This document shows positions 1-7,371 of a stretch of 12,800 bases of DNA, piece after piece. How positions within the stretch are numbered: the stretch's first letter is position 1; the number at the start of each line of letters is the position of its first letter. Location: the NCBI RefSeq assembly GCF_900764565.1, contig NZ_CAAFOM010000148.1, positions 1 to 12,800 of the forward strand. Direction: 5' to 3'. The translations under genes were made by a program, and so were the position numbers. A model generated the notes under the pieces. It saw only the letters and a list, made by a program, of their open reading frames with translations, had not been told where the DNA came from and searched no databases. This DNA comes from an uncultured Catenibacterium sp. (GTDB taxonomy: Bacteria; Bacillota_I; Bacilli_A; Erysipelotrichales; Coprobacillaceae).

Positions 1-221
1 TACTCTCTTGGTTTTACGTTTACCTTTAGGACTTCGGTTTGTTTGGCAACCTTATCCACCATTTAGCCTTGTATCAAGTTTCTGTTCGTACGCTCAAAGG
101 AATTGCTACACCACTTCCTTCACTCCTACCTTTATGGTATCGGCTTGTGGTTCACTACACTTGACGGTAACTATCTGTGGTCGGACTATCTCCAACTGAA
201 TTAGTGCCATGCCCGGCACAC
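1..221 (-). mobile_element. Group II intron, class C-like, 5' portion (truncated by window edge)
   Basis: Read on the minus strand, the segment starts with GTGTGCCGGGCATGGCAC, matching the GUGYG 5' end of group II introns and closely resembling the start of the Oceanobacillus iheyensis class C intron (GTGTGCCCGGCATGGG, recalled from memory). Further in, the order GAAGGAAG..., GAACAGAAACTTGATACAAG, GGCTAAATGGTGGAT and CAAACCGAAGTCC follows the same intron's domain I order, where the counterpart reads GAACTTCATATGAGGCTAGGTATCAATGGATGAG with AAAGTCC after it, in split pieces. The first five bases can be placed at 221-217. The upstream exon ends in the T-tract of an intrinsic terminator, the usual class C target. 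The intron-encoded reverse transcriptase, domains V and VI and the 3' junction lie beyond position 1. No real protein is encoded in this part. Confidence 0.8.
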
Positions 222-222
222 C

Positions 223-255
223 AAAAAAGGGAAGCATGCATAACGCATACTTCCC
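223..255 (-). terminator. Intrinsic terminator after the zinc-ribbon gene
   Basis: On the minus strand GGGAAG (255-250), a mismatch, then ATGC (248-245), a 5-nt loop, GCAT (239-236), a mismatch and CTTCCC (234-229) form a stem followed directly by six Ts (228-223). It lies 13 nt after the stop of the zinc-ribbon membrane protein gene and ends that operon. The group II intron starts two bases beyond the T-tract. Confidence 0.92.
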
Positions 256-268
256 TGAGGAATACTCA

Positions 269-1072
269 TTAACGAGCAAGAGAATGATTTCCTTCTGTTT
301 GTGCTTTAAATTGTGATTGATATTTATTTCCCGGGTAAACAACAAGAGATACTTTACTATCATTGATATAAGCACCTAACCCATAGTGACCTAAGAATTT
401 TTTATTTGTTTCAAATTCTTCTTTTTTACCATTGAAAGCTTTCATCAATTTCTTATATGTAGGCTGATCAATGACTGTTGTAATCAATTCTTTATTGTCA
501 ACTTGCAAAAGATCTTTAAAGTTTTTACAATTGTCTTTTGTGATTGTAGTCTTGATTGTATCAGTCTTAGAACGATTGTATGTACGTTTAAATACAATCT
601 TTGTATTGTCATCTATACGCGCCTTGCAGGTAATAGTCGTATATAGATCGTTATTAGAATAAACAGTATAATCATAAGTTGCAGTAAATGTCTGCCCATA
701 TTGTTTTTCTAATGATTTCTTATAAGACTCAGCCGGCTTGATGAAAGTTTCCGCATTTGAGAACTTCTTCTTAAACGCTTTAGAAGAATCAAAGTGATAA
801 ACTTCTTCTCCTTCTGTTTTCTTTAAATCACCTAATTCATAAAGGCTTGTCTGTTGGAAGTTTGATGTAATTGACTTTCCTGTAAAGAACTGACTATAGA
901 ATACAATAGCCATAGGAAGTGCAATTGTCAGTAACATGATGACAAGATAACCTTTCATCATACGACCTAGAATAGTTGTACTTCTTGGTGGATTTCTTCT
1001 TAAATCATAACCACAATGAGGACAGAAGTGATCTGTGGGTCTGATATCTTTATGACAGTGTGGACATTTCAT
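269..1072 (-). CDS. Zinc-ribbon, single-pass membrane protein of unknown function
   Basis: 267 aa. The N-terminus is a zinc ribbon with C3-x2-C6 and C17-x2-C20, of the short type often placed before a membrane anchor. A basic linker (RRNPPR) leads into one hydrophobic segment at about 41-60. The remaining ~205 residues are polar, lysine-rich and predicted extracytoplasmic, with two cysteines in KCR... no recognised catalytic motif or family. Topology inferred: ribbon inside, C-domain outside. The start is supported by AAGGAG 9 nt upstream; this site lies inside the last codons of the preceding lipoprotein gene, only 6 nt away, so the two are almost certainly co-transcribed and perhaps translationally coupled. 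An intrinsic terminator follows. Function unknown; a sensor or envelope-stress role is only a guess. Confidence 0.85.
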   Translation of the reverse strand: MKCPHCHKDIRPTDHFCPHCGYDLRRNPPRSTTILGRMMKGYLVIMLLTIALPMAIVFYSQFFTGKSITSNFQQTSLYELGDLKKTEGEEVYHFDSSKAFKKKFSNAETFIKPAESYKKSLEKQYGQTFTATYDYTVYSNNDLYTTITCKARIDDNTKIVFKRTYNRSKTDTIKTTITKDNCKNFKDLLQVDNKELITTVIDQPTYKKLMKAFNGKKEEFETNKKFLGHYGLGAYINDSKVSLVVYPGNKYQSQFKAQTEGNHSLAR

Positions 1073-1078
1073 AGTTTA

Positions 1079-1582
1079 CTACTCCTTAAAATAATCATTC
1101 ATAAATACTTTGAATTCTTTAATGAATTCTTTTTTCTTTTTAATCTGTTTACTACGATCCTTGATAGAATAATAGTTTTCATCAAGATACTGATATTTTT
1201 TCTGTACCTGTCCTTGTGATATGACTTCTAGTGTTGGTGTCCAATTAAAATCAAATGTCTTATAGAGATTCTTATAGAACTCTTTCTCTTCTTTTGTGGC
1301 ATCTTCTTTTAATGACGCATCACGATATGCTTTGATATTTAGATAATAAACACCTTCATTAGGATGCTTATTAAGATAGTCTTCAAGGATGGGTTCAAAA
1401 GCCTGACAGTCTCCACAATCAGGACGACCAAGATAAAGCATGAAAGAAACATCTTCTTCCATCACTTTCTTTAATTCTGCATATTGTATCTCTTTAATAC
1501 CTTTTACACTCTTTTTTTTAACTGAAGATGTACTACAGCCTAAAAGCATAAAAGAAAGGCATAAAATGAGTAATTTCTTCAT
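1079..1582 (-). CDS. Thioredoxin-fold lipoprotein (PedC/BrcD-like)
   Basis: 167 aa. A lipoprotein signal peptide is clear: MKK, a hydrophobic core, then lipobox LLGC with the lipidated cysteine at 16. The mature part has a thioredoxin-like active site, GRPDCGDCQ, with the CxxC pair C56/C59, and a candidate cis-proline loop WTPT at 114-117. The GRPxCGDCQ form resembles the thioredoxin-like bacteriocin-accessory group rather than housekeeping TrxA. It should sit on the outer face of the membrane and act in thiol-disulfide exchange; the substrate cannot be told. No bacteriocin gene lies nearby. Start supported by AAAGGAG 8 nt upstream. It follows the gpmI terminator by 38 nt, and I see no convincing promoter in that gap. 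It forms a pair with the downstream zinc-ribbon membrane protein. Confidence 0.85.
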   Translation of the reverse strand: MKKLLILCLSFMLLGCSTSSVKKKSVKGIKEIQYAELKKVMEEDVSFMLYLGRPDCGDCQAFEPILEDYLNKHPNEGVYYLNIKAYRDASLKEDATKEEKEFYKNLYKTFDFNWTPTLEVISQGQVQKKYQYLDENYYSIKDRSKQIKKKKEFIKEFKVFMNDYFKE

Positions 1583-1619
1583 TTTGATTTCTCCTTTTCG
1601 ACTATATTAACATAAATAC

Positions 1620-1649
1620 AAAAAAAGCGAAACTAAGATGTCTCGCTTT
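1620..1649 (-). terminator. Intrinsic terminator after gpmI
   Basis: Minus strand: AAAGCGA (1649-1643), a 12-nt loop, TCGCTTT (1630-1624), with the T run continuing to 1620. It begins about 10 nt past the gpmI stop codon and separates gpmI from the lipoprotein operon. Confidence 0.88.
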
Positions 1650-1659
1650 AATAGTTCAA

Positions 1660-3186
1660 TTATTTAATAAGGCTTGTACCATCCATTTCTTCTGGGATAG
1701 CTAATCCTAGAAGCTGTAACATAGTTGGAGCTAAGTCTCCAAGTTTTCCGCCTTCTTTTAATTCAAGGTGAGAGTTTGTTACGATTAAAGGTACATCGTT
1801 TGTAGTATGTGCTGTGAATGGGTTACCTTCTTCATCAAGAAGTCTTTCTGCGTTACCATGGTCAGCAGTGATTAACATAGTACCACCAAGTTCAGCAACC
1901 TTTTCATATACTTCACCAACACAGTCATCAACAACTTCAACTGCCTTGATAGCTGCAGGAATAACACCTGTATGACCAACCATGTCGCAGTTAGCGAAGT
2001 TAACGATAACAACATCAAATTCACCAGAATCTAATTCTTCGATTAACTTATCTTTTACAAGGTAAGCACTCATTTCTGGCTGTAAGTCATAAGTAGCAAC
2101 CTTAGGTGAGTTGATTAAGTCACGCTTAGCACCTTCGATTTCCTTATCTTCTCCACCATCAAAGAAGAATGTTACATGGGCATACTTTTCAGTTTCAGCA
2201 ATTCTTAACTGCTTTAATCCCTGAGCTGATACATAATCACCAAATGTATTAGTTAATTCTGGTAAAGCAAATGCTACATGACCATTTACTGAATCAGCAT
2301 ACTTCATCATACATACGAAGTAGATACCATTTCTCTTAGTAGCAGGTGTATATCCTTTATCAGCATAGAAATCAGGGTTTGTCATAACAGTTGCAATCTG
2401 GATTGCTCTGTCTGGACGGAAGTTAGCGAAGATGATTGAATCGTTATCTTCAACAGCGCCATCTACAGCTGAGTTGTATCCTGGTACAACGAATTCATCA
2501 AATACTTCTTCAGCATAAGAATCTTTTACGAACTGTACTGGATCAGTGAAGCTGTTTCCTTTATGATCAACAATTGCTTCATAAGCTAAGTTAATACGGT
2601 CAAATCTCTTATCACGGTCCATTGCATAGTAACGACCTGAGATAGATGCGATTTCACCTACACCGATCTTCTTCATTTCTTCAGCAAGTTCTCCTACGAA
2701 ATCTACAGCTGAATCAGGTGCTACGTCACGTCCATCAAGGAATGCATGTACATAAACCTTAGTTAAACCAGCATCTTTAGCAAGCTTTAATAATGCATAG
2801 ATATGTTCATTTGAAGAGTGAACGCCTCCGCTAGATAATAATCCCCAGATATGTAACTTAGAATCATTCTTCTTAGCATTTTCTACTGCTTCTACAAATT
2901 TTTCATTAGTGAAGAAAGTACCTTCATTAATTGCCTTATTGATTAAAGTAAGTGACTGATAAACAGTACGTCCTGCACCAATATTCATATGACCAACTTC
3001 TGAGTTACCCATCTGTCCTTCAGGTAAACCAACAGCGTTACCACAAGCTTTAATAGTTGTAGTAGGATACATTGCCATTAAATCATCAAGATTTGGTGTA
3101 TTAGCAAGTTTTACTGCGTTACCATCAACTCTATCAGTTAATCCGTAACCATCCATAATACATAAAACAATAGGTCTTTTTTTCAT
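1660..3186 (-). CDS. gpmI: 2,3-bisphosphoglycerate-independent phosphoglycerate mutase
   Basis: 508 aa, the normal length for the family (about 510). It interconverts 3- and 2-phosphoglycerate in glycolysis and gluconeogenesis in the cytoplasm, using a two-metal (Mn) alkaline-phosphatase-type centre and a phosphoserine intermediate. Visible hallmarks: IMDGYG with the metal aspartate D12, the catalytic serine S62 in GQMGNSEVGHMN, the DGRD substrate loop, FANCDMVGHTG, and the C-terminal ITADHGNAE metal motif. The start has GGAGG 10 nt upstream and a good promoter at 3215-3243. A terminator follows, so it is probably monocistronic or shared with the small upstream gene by read-through. It stands alone here rather than in the gapA-pgk-tpiA-gpmI-eno cluster common in Bacilli. 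Confidence 0.98.
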   Translation of the reverse strand: MKKRPIVLCIMDGYGLTDRVDGNAVKLANTPNLDDLMAMYPTTTIKACGNAVGLPEGQMGNSEVGHMNIGAGRTVYQSLTLINKAINEGTFFTNEKFVEAVENAKKNDSKLHIWGLLSSGGVHSSNEHIYALLKLAKDAGLTKVYVHAFLDGRDVAPDSAVDFVGELAEEMKKIGVGEIASISGRYYAMDRDKRFDRINLAYEAIVDHKGNSFTDPVQFVKDSYAEEVFDEFVVPGYNSAVDGAVEDNDSIIFANFRPDRAIQIATVMTNPDFYADKGYTPATKRNGIYFVCMMKYADSVNGHVAFALPELTNTFGDYVSAQGLKQLRIAETEKYAHVTFFFDGGEDKEIEGAKRDLINSPKVATYDLQPEMSAYLVKDKLIEELDSGEFDVVIVNFANCDMVGHTGVIPAAIKAVEVVDDCVGEVYEKVAELGGTMLITADHGNAERLLDEEGNPFTAHTTNDVPLIVTNSHLELKEGGKLGDLAPTMLQLLGLAIPEEMDGTSLIK

Positions 3187-3214
3187 AACTTTTCATCCTC
3201 CGTATACTTCAAAG

Positions 3215-3243
3215 ATAATAGCATTATCCACTTTGAAATTCAA
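3215..3243 (-). promoter_or_regulatory. gpmI promoter with overlapping inverted repeat
   Basis: Minus strand TTGAAT (3243-3238), 17-nt spacer, TATTAT (3220-3215) preceded by TGC, an extended -10. Transcription would start near 3208, giving a short leader with a GGAGG site. An inverted repeat, TTCAAAG at 3208-3214 and CTTTGAA at 3231-3237, brackets the -10 and could be an operator. Confidence 0.65.
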
Positions 3244-3263
3244 TAAGCATGATTTAAAAAGTA

Positions 3264-3659
3264 TCAATTTAAGCCATAACTTTGTAGTATATCTTCACCA
3301 AAAGAAATCAGATGTTCTATATCAATATCTTCTTCTCCTCTTTGTGAATAAACGATAATCACATGGTCATGATACTCAAAGCGATTACAATGAATTAATG
3401 CATTAATATCTTTACTCATAGCAGGAAGATAATTAATAAACTGGTTTTCTTTCATCTTTCTTAATAGAATACAATAATCTGCTAAGGCAAGTTCTAGATG
3501 CAATATTGTACGCATACGATCTTTATTTAAAATAGCTTCTTCTAATATGCCTTCCTGTAAATCAATCTTCTTCATATGATTGATAACAACCTTCACATTG
3601 GATATAGAACCATCCAGTGCTTCCATATAACATTTCTCTTTGAGATCTCTTTCCTTCAT
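3264..3659 (-). CDS. Small hypothetical protein
   Basis: 131 aa, not recognised. It is soluble, apparently mostly helical, with no signal peptide, membrane segment or metal-binding cluster (the few cysteines are scattered). A possible GTG start at 3668 lies within the Shine-Dalgarno GAGGTG, so I place the start at the ATG at 3659, 6 nt after that site. The gene lies between the ftsX terminator and the gpmI promoter and is read in the same direction as both. No separate promoter is evident in the 24 nt after the terminator, so expression may depend on read-through from ftsEX. Coding is supported by its uninterrupted frame, good ribosome site and fit between neighbours. Function unknown. Confidence 0.75.
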   Translation of the reverse strand: MKERDLKEKCYMEALDGSISNVKVVINHMKKIDLQEGILEEAILNKDRMRTILHLELALADYCILLRKMKENQFINYLPAMSKDINALIHCNRFEYHDHVIIVYSQRGEEDIDIEHLISFGEDILQSYGLN

Positions 3660-3683
3660 GATTATCACCTCAATATTATTCTA

Positions 3684-3708
3684 CAAAAAAACTGCACATA
3701 TGTGCAGT
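3684..3708 (-). terminator. Intrinsic terminator overlapping the ftsX stop codon
   Basis: The palindrome ACTGCACATATGTGCAGT (3708-3691) is followed on the minus strand by seven Ts (3690-3684). Its first base is the last base of the ftsX TAA, so the hairpin begins directly at the end of the reading frame. Confidence 0.88.
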
Positions 3709-4616
3709 TATAATTTCAAGAATTTACGTACTGAGAAGAATGAACCAATTAATCCTACAACAGCACCAAGTAGTGCTAAGAATGCACCTAATTCCCATAC
3801 AAGTGGATGAGGTGGTACAAATGTGATCAAGTTAGAAGACATCAATGATGTCATTGTCACATAAGCAAACTTATAACCATAGGCAAGGATAATTAAAGGT
3901 ACAATAGCACCAATAAGTCCAATAAAGACACCTTCTAACATAAATGGAATACGGATATACCAGTTAGAAGCACCGACCATTCTCATGATTGAAATTTCAG
4001 TTGAACGAGATGTAATAGTGATTTTAATTGTATTCGCAATCATAAAGAGTGCAACTACAATTAAGGCAACCACAAAGATAGCCCCACCATTACGTACTGA
4101 TTCTAGGATATCTACTAATTTATTTGTAGAAGAACCACCATAAGTGACTTCTTTTACATAAGGGATATCCCCAATCTTCTTCGCAATCTTATCAAGATTC
4201 TTCGCATTCTTGACTTCTACAATATAAGCATCACCAAGTGGATTATCACTACGATAGTTTTCAAATAACTGTCTTGAGTTCTTATCCTGAGATGCAATTA
4301 ATTTGTCTAATTCTTTGTCCTTACTTGAATAATTAACTTTCTTAATACCAGTTAATTTATTGATTTCATCACCAACAGCCTTACTTTGTTCATCAGTAGC
4401 ACCACGATCTACCTTCACATAGATATTTAAGCTGTTTTCAATATTAACAGTCATATGATTCACATTGATTGCAATGACTGATACTACACCAATCAAGATC
4501 AACGTAATCGTAACTGCAAAGATAGATGAAATAGACATAACACCGTTTCTCCAGATATTCTGGAAAGCAGTTTTACAATGCTTAGGCATTGCTTTCAATT
4601 CTTCTACGAATTCCAT
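3708..4616 (-). CDS. ftsX: Cell-division ABC transporter permease FtsX
   Basis: 302 aa from the chosen start. FtsX partners FtsE in the membrane; in Gram-positives the complex activates peptidoglycan hydrolases (or, in B. subtilis, controls CwlO and sporulation timing). The layout is typical: a basic cytoplasmic N-terminus, TM1 at about 28-51, an extracellular domain at about 52-170, TM2 at 176-198, the FtsX signature RSTEISIMRMVGAS at 204-217, TM3 at 224-247 and TM4 at 275-295. An in-frame ATG at 4655 exists, but AGGAGG lies 9 nt before the ATG at 4616, so that is the start; it overlaps the end of ftsE by 13 nt, implying coupled translation. No hydrolase target gene is present nearby. Confidence 0.96.
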   Translation of the reverse strand: MEFVEELKAMPKHCKTAFQNIWRNGVMSISSIFAVTITLILIGVVSVIAINVNHMTVNIENSLNIYVKVDRGATDEQSKAVGDEINKLTGIKKVNYSSKDKELDKLIASQDKNSRQLFENYRSDNPLGDAYIVEVKNAKNLDKIAKKIGDIPYVKEVTYGGSSTNKLVDILESVRNGGAIFVVALIVVALFMIANTIKITITSRSTEISIMRMVGASNWYIRIPFMLEGVFIGLIGAIVPLIILAYGYKFAYVTMTSLMSSNLITFVPPHPLVWELGAFLALLGAVVGLIGSFFSVRKFLKL

Positions 4617-5305
4617 GACTGATAACCTCCTAAACTTGTATCTGTTGTGACACAACCATCTTCAATAAGAATAGTTCTCTTCTTATTTCTCTGAACGATT
4701 TCACGGTCATGTGTAACAACAAGCACAGTTGTCTGACGGACATCATTGATTCTTTCCAACAATTCAATGATTCCCTGAGATGTGTCAGGATCTAGGTTAC
4801 CTGTTGGTTCATCCGCAATTAAAACCTTAGGCTGATTGACAATAGCACGCGCAATTGCGACACGCTGTTGCTGCCCACCTGATAATTCATGTGGGAACGA
4901 ATTCGCTTTGTCTTCTAGACCTACAAGTTCTAGTACATTACGAACCTTTTTTCTAATTTCAGTTTTTGGTGTATTAGTCACTTCTAGCGCAAAGGCGACA
5001 TTTTCAAATACTGTCTTTTTTGGCAGAAGACGATAGTTCTGGAATACAACTCCAATTTTACGTCTAAAAAATGGGACTTTAGAGTTCTTAATACGAGATA
5101 CATCGGTACCATCTACAATAACTTTACCTCTTGTAGCTTTCTCTTCACGATAGAGGAGCTTGATAAATGTGGATTTACCAGCACCAGTAGGACCGATGAC
5201 ATAAACAAATTCGCCGGCATCGATTGTAAGTGACATATCATTTACAGCACGTACGCCAGTTTTATATACCTTTGTAACGTTTTCAAGTTTAATCATTTCT
5301 TGCAT
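4604..5305 (-). CDS. ftsE: Cell-division ABC transporter ATPase FtsE
   Basis: 233 aa from the chosen start. FtsE is the cytoplasmic ATPase that drives FtsX and couples ATP hydrolysis to septal cell-wall hydrolysis. All ABC motifs are present: Walker A GPTGAGKST (38-46), Q-loop VVFQNYRLL with Q89, signature LSGGQQQ (141-147), Walker B VLIADEPTGN (161-170) and the H-loop VVTHDRE. The frame is open to an ATG at 5347, but the stretch 5330-5338 is a promoter -10 (TGCTATAAT). AAAGGAG sits 9 nt before the ATG at 5305, so the upstream 14 codons are not coding. ftsX overlaps its end by 13 nt. Confidence 0.97.
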   Translation of the reverse strand: MQEMIKLENVTKVYKTGVRAVNDMSLTIDAGEFVYVIGPTGAGKSTFIKLLYREEKATRGKVIVDGTDVSRIKNSKVPFFRRKIGVVFQNYRLLPKKTVFENVAFALEVTNTPKTEIRKKVRNVLELVGLEDKANSFPHELSGGQQQRVAIARAIVNQPKVLIADEPTGNLDPDTSQGIIELLERINDVRQTTVLVVTHDREIVQRNKKRTILIEDGCVTTDTSLGGYQSWNS

Positions 5306-5329
5306 ATCATCACACTCCTTTGTTTCCCC

Positions 5330-5338
5330 ATTATAGCA
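5330..5338 (-). promoter_or_regulatory. ftsEX promoter, extended -10
   Basis: Minus strand TGCTATAAT at 5338-5330 is a consensus extended -10; the region 17 nt upstream has no good -35. A second TATAAT lies at 5352-5347. Transcription from the first would start near 5323, leaving a short leader carrying AAAGGAG. It lies in the gap after the yitT-like gene and allows ftsEX to be expressed apart from secA-prfB. Confidence 0.6.
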
Positions 5339-5366
5339 CATACTCATTATAATATATGATTTATTT

Positions 5367-6263
5367 TTAATTTTCTTTAGAAGACCATCTCTCTAGGTTA
5401 ACATTCGGTAATGTAAACCCTCTACCATTGACACTATGTACTTCACTTGTAATTTCAAAAGCTTCTGGATCCATATTTTGAACAATATCATGGAAAGTCG
5501 CATATTCACGACGGTTGAAAACAACCATAACAGCTTTAGAATCATTTTTCATAAATCCTGTAGTGATATTAAGGAATGTACATCCACGATCCATATCCTT
5601 CATAAGTCGTTCTGCAATTTCTTCATATTTTTCTGATACAACAATAACCTGGATATTGTTCTGACCAAGTAACATCATCTTATCAATAATATATGTAGAA
5701 ATAACTACAGTAATAATACCATAGAGGATTTCCTCAACATTTGAAAATGGAATCTGAATAAGTAAGATCACAATATCAAAGATATTAATTAATAATCCTA
5801 GAGAAAGACCTGTATACTTATTCACTAGTAATGGTGGAATATCCATACCACCTGTACTATAACCAAGTCTTAATACAAGTCCTAATCCAACACCAATAAG
5901 GAACCCTGCATATACAGCGGCTAGTAATGTATCCTTAGTTAAGTGCGTAAGATAGTGACTCTTTTCAAATAGTGCTAAGAAGAATGGGAAGGCAAATGTA
6001 GAAACAAGCGTACCTACTGCAAACTTCTTACCTAATACAATATATCCAACAATAAATGCGATTACGTTGATTCCAAGTACAAGTGTTGATAAATGAACAT
6101 AGAACACATAATGCTGGAATGCAAGGGCAAGACCTGAAGCACCACCAAGGATGATCTTGGCAGGTACCGCAAATCCTGCTGTACCAAGAGCCATAATAGC
6201 ATTCCCTAACATAACTAAAATAAAATCAATGACTAATTTCTTTGCAGAATGCATTTTACTCAT
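5367..6263 (-). CDS. YitT family membrane protein (DUF2179 C-domain)
   Basis: 298 aa. The N-terminal two thirds hold about five or six hydrophobic segments (roughly 11-32, 40-56, 59-77, 82-99, 112-132, 154-172 and 180-198). They include the family motif STGGMD (136-141) and the preceding GVGLGLVLRLG helix. The soluble C-terminal third is a DUF2179 domain with DRGCTFLN (225-232), a conserved MVVFNRRE strand and the MDPEAFEITSEVHSVNGRGF ending. The family is widespread in Firmicutes; transport activity has been suggested but no substrate is established. The ATG overlaps the end of prfB by 8 nt (ATGAGTAA) with AAGGAG inside prfB, so the two are translated from one message. Confidence 0.93.
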   Translation of the reverse strand: MSKMHSAKKLVIDFILVMLGNAIMALGTAGFAVPAKIILGGASGLALAFQHYVFYVHLSTLVLGINVIAFIVGYIVLGKKFAVGTLVSTFAFPFFLALFEKSHYLTHLTKDTLLAAVYAGFLIGVGLGLVLRLGYSTGGMDIPPLLVNKYTGLSLGLLINIFDIVILLIQIPFSNVEEILYGIITVVISTYIIDKMMLLGQNNIQVIVVSEKYEEIAERLMKDMDRGCTFLNITTGFMKNDSKAVMVVFNRREYATFHDIVQNMDPEAFEITSEVHSVNGRGFTLPNVNLERWSSKEN

Positions 6264-7371
6264 TACTTTTCTCCTTTACTTGAGATCTTAAATAAGCATA
6301 AATAAGATCATCAAGTTCACCATCTAATATTTTCTTTGGATCATTTGATTCATAACCTGAACGGTTATCCTTTACCATAGAATAAGGATGAAGAACATAA
6401 GAGCGGATCTGTGATCCCCATTCAATATTCTTCTTTTCACCCTGAATTTCAGATAGTTTTTCAGCATGCTCTTCCTGCATTAATAAATACAATTTACTCT
6501 TTAACATCAACATAGCCTGTTCTCTGTTTTGTAACTGTGAACGCTGTGACTGACAAGAAACAACTGTATTAGTAGGAATATGAGTAATACGGACTGCTGA
6601 ATCAGTTTTATTGATATGCTGTCCTCCAGCACCGGATGCACGATATGTATCAATACGGAGATCCTTTGGATCAATCGTAATCTCAATATCATCATCTAAT
6701 TCAGGTGAAACTTCTACAGACGCAAATGATGTATGTCTTCTTTTTGATGAATCAAACGGTGAAATACGTACAAGTCGATGAACACCCTTCTCTGCTCTTA
6801 AATGACCATACGCATTATAACCAGTAAAACGGATAGAACATGATTTTAATCCTGCTTCATCACCTGCAAGATAATCATCAACATCAACCTTCCATCCTTT
6901 CTTTTCGCCATAACGTATATACATACGCATAAGCATCTCAGCCCAGTCCTGAGATTCAGTTCCTCCAGCACCTGGATGAATTTCTACTATCGCATTTGAA
7001 TGATCATATTCCTGATCAAATAATAATGTCTTTTCAAATTCATCCAAATTCTTATGGAACGTCATATAATCTTCTTCTAAAGAAGCCATGAAATCAGGAT
7101 CTTCAGTATCCTTGACATATTCATACACTTCTATAAGTTCTTTATAGCTTGCTTCTAAAGAATCATCTGTATCAGCCACTTTCTTCATTTCATTCAGATG
7201 GGCATATACTTTAGTCGCATGTGCCTGGTCATCCCAGAAATGTTCGTCCATTGTCTGTACAGTAAGTCCTTCTATTTCTCTTTTTAGTACTTCAATATTT
7301 GCAGAAACATATAATTGGTCTAATAATAAACGGGCATCTTCCAGCCCGTTTTTGATTTCATATAATTCCAT
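6256..7371 (-). CDS. prfB: Peptide chain release factor 2 (RF2), no frameshift site
   Basis: 371 aa. RF2 reads UAA and UGA stop codons in the ribosomal A site and triggers peptide release. The SPF codon-recognition tripeptide is at 204-206 (VRISPFDSS) and the GGQ hydrolysis motif at 249-251 (SGAGGQHINK), with IHPGAGGTES at 131-140. Most bacterial RF2 genes carry an in-frame UGA near codon 25 bypassed by a +1 frameshift; here the frame is continuous from the ATG, so that feedback loop is absent. The ATG shares one base with the secA stop (TAATG) and has no clear Shine-Dalgarno, so initiation probably relies on ribosomes ending secA. A strong hairpin covers codons 7-15. Confidence 0.97.
   Translation of the reverse strand: MELYEIKNGLEDARLLLDQLYVSANIEVLKREIEGLTVQTMDEHFWDDQAHATKVYAHLNEMKKVADTDDSLEASYKELIEVYEYVKDTEDPDFMASLEEDYMTFHKNLDEFEKTLLFDQEYDHSNAIVEIHPGAGGTESQDWAEMLMRMYIRYGEKKGWKVDVDDYLAGDEAGLKSCSIRFTGYNAYGHLRAEKGVHRLVRISPFDSSKRRHTSFASVEVSPELDDDIEITIDPKDLRIDTYRASGAGGQHINKTDSAVRITHIPTNTVVSCQSQRSQLQNREQAMLMLKSKLYLLMQEEHAEKLSEIQGEKKNIEWGSQIRSYVLHPYSMVKDNRSGYESNDPKKILDGELDDLIYAYLRSQVKEKSNE
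7328..7351. other. Stem-loop at the start of prfB
   Basis: AAACGGGC (7351-7344 on the minus strand), an 8-nt loop and GCCCGTTT (7335-7328) make an 8-bp stem about 20 nt inside prfB. It is unusually GC-rich for this DNA. On the minus strand it is followed by ATTATTAG, a poor T-tract; on the plus strand the stem is followed by TTTTTG. It could slow translation or attenuate prfB, or terminate antisense transcripts; role not shown. Confidence 0.5.

Noticed and set aside
8..375. Short open frames on both strands at the left end
   Set aside because: They lie within the structured group II intron RNA and the adjacent terminator, have no ribosome sites, and resemble no protein.
4617..4655. Upstream in-frame ATG for ftsX at 4655
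   Set aside because: AGGAGG is placed for the ATG at 4616, and the upstream residues do not resemble an FtsX N-terminus.
5306..5347. Upstream in-frame ATG for ftsE at 5347
   Set aside because: The extra 14 codons contain the extended -10 TGCTATAAT and the Shine-Dalgarno of the ATG at 5305; typical FtsE begins at the later start.
5436..5636. Small plus-strand open frames opposite long genes (for example within the yitT-like gene and secA)
   Set aside because: They are antisense to clear conserved genes and lack ribosome sites and promoters.
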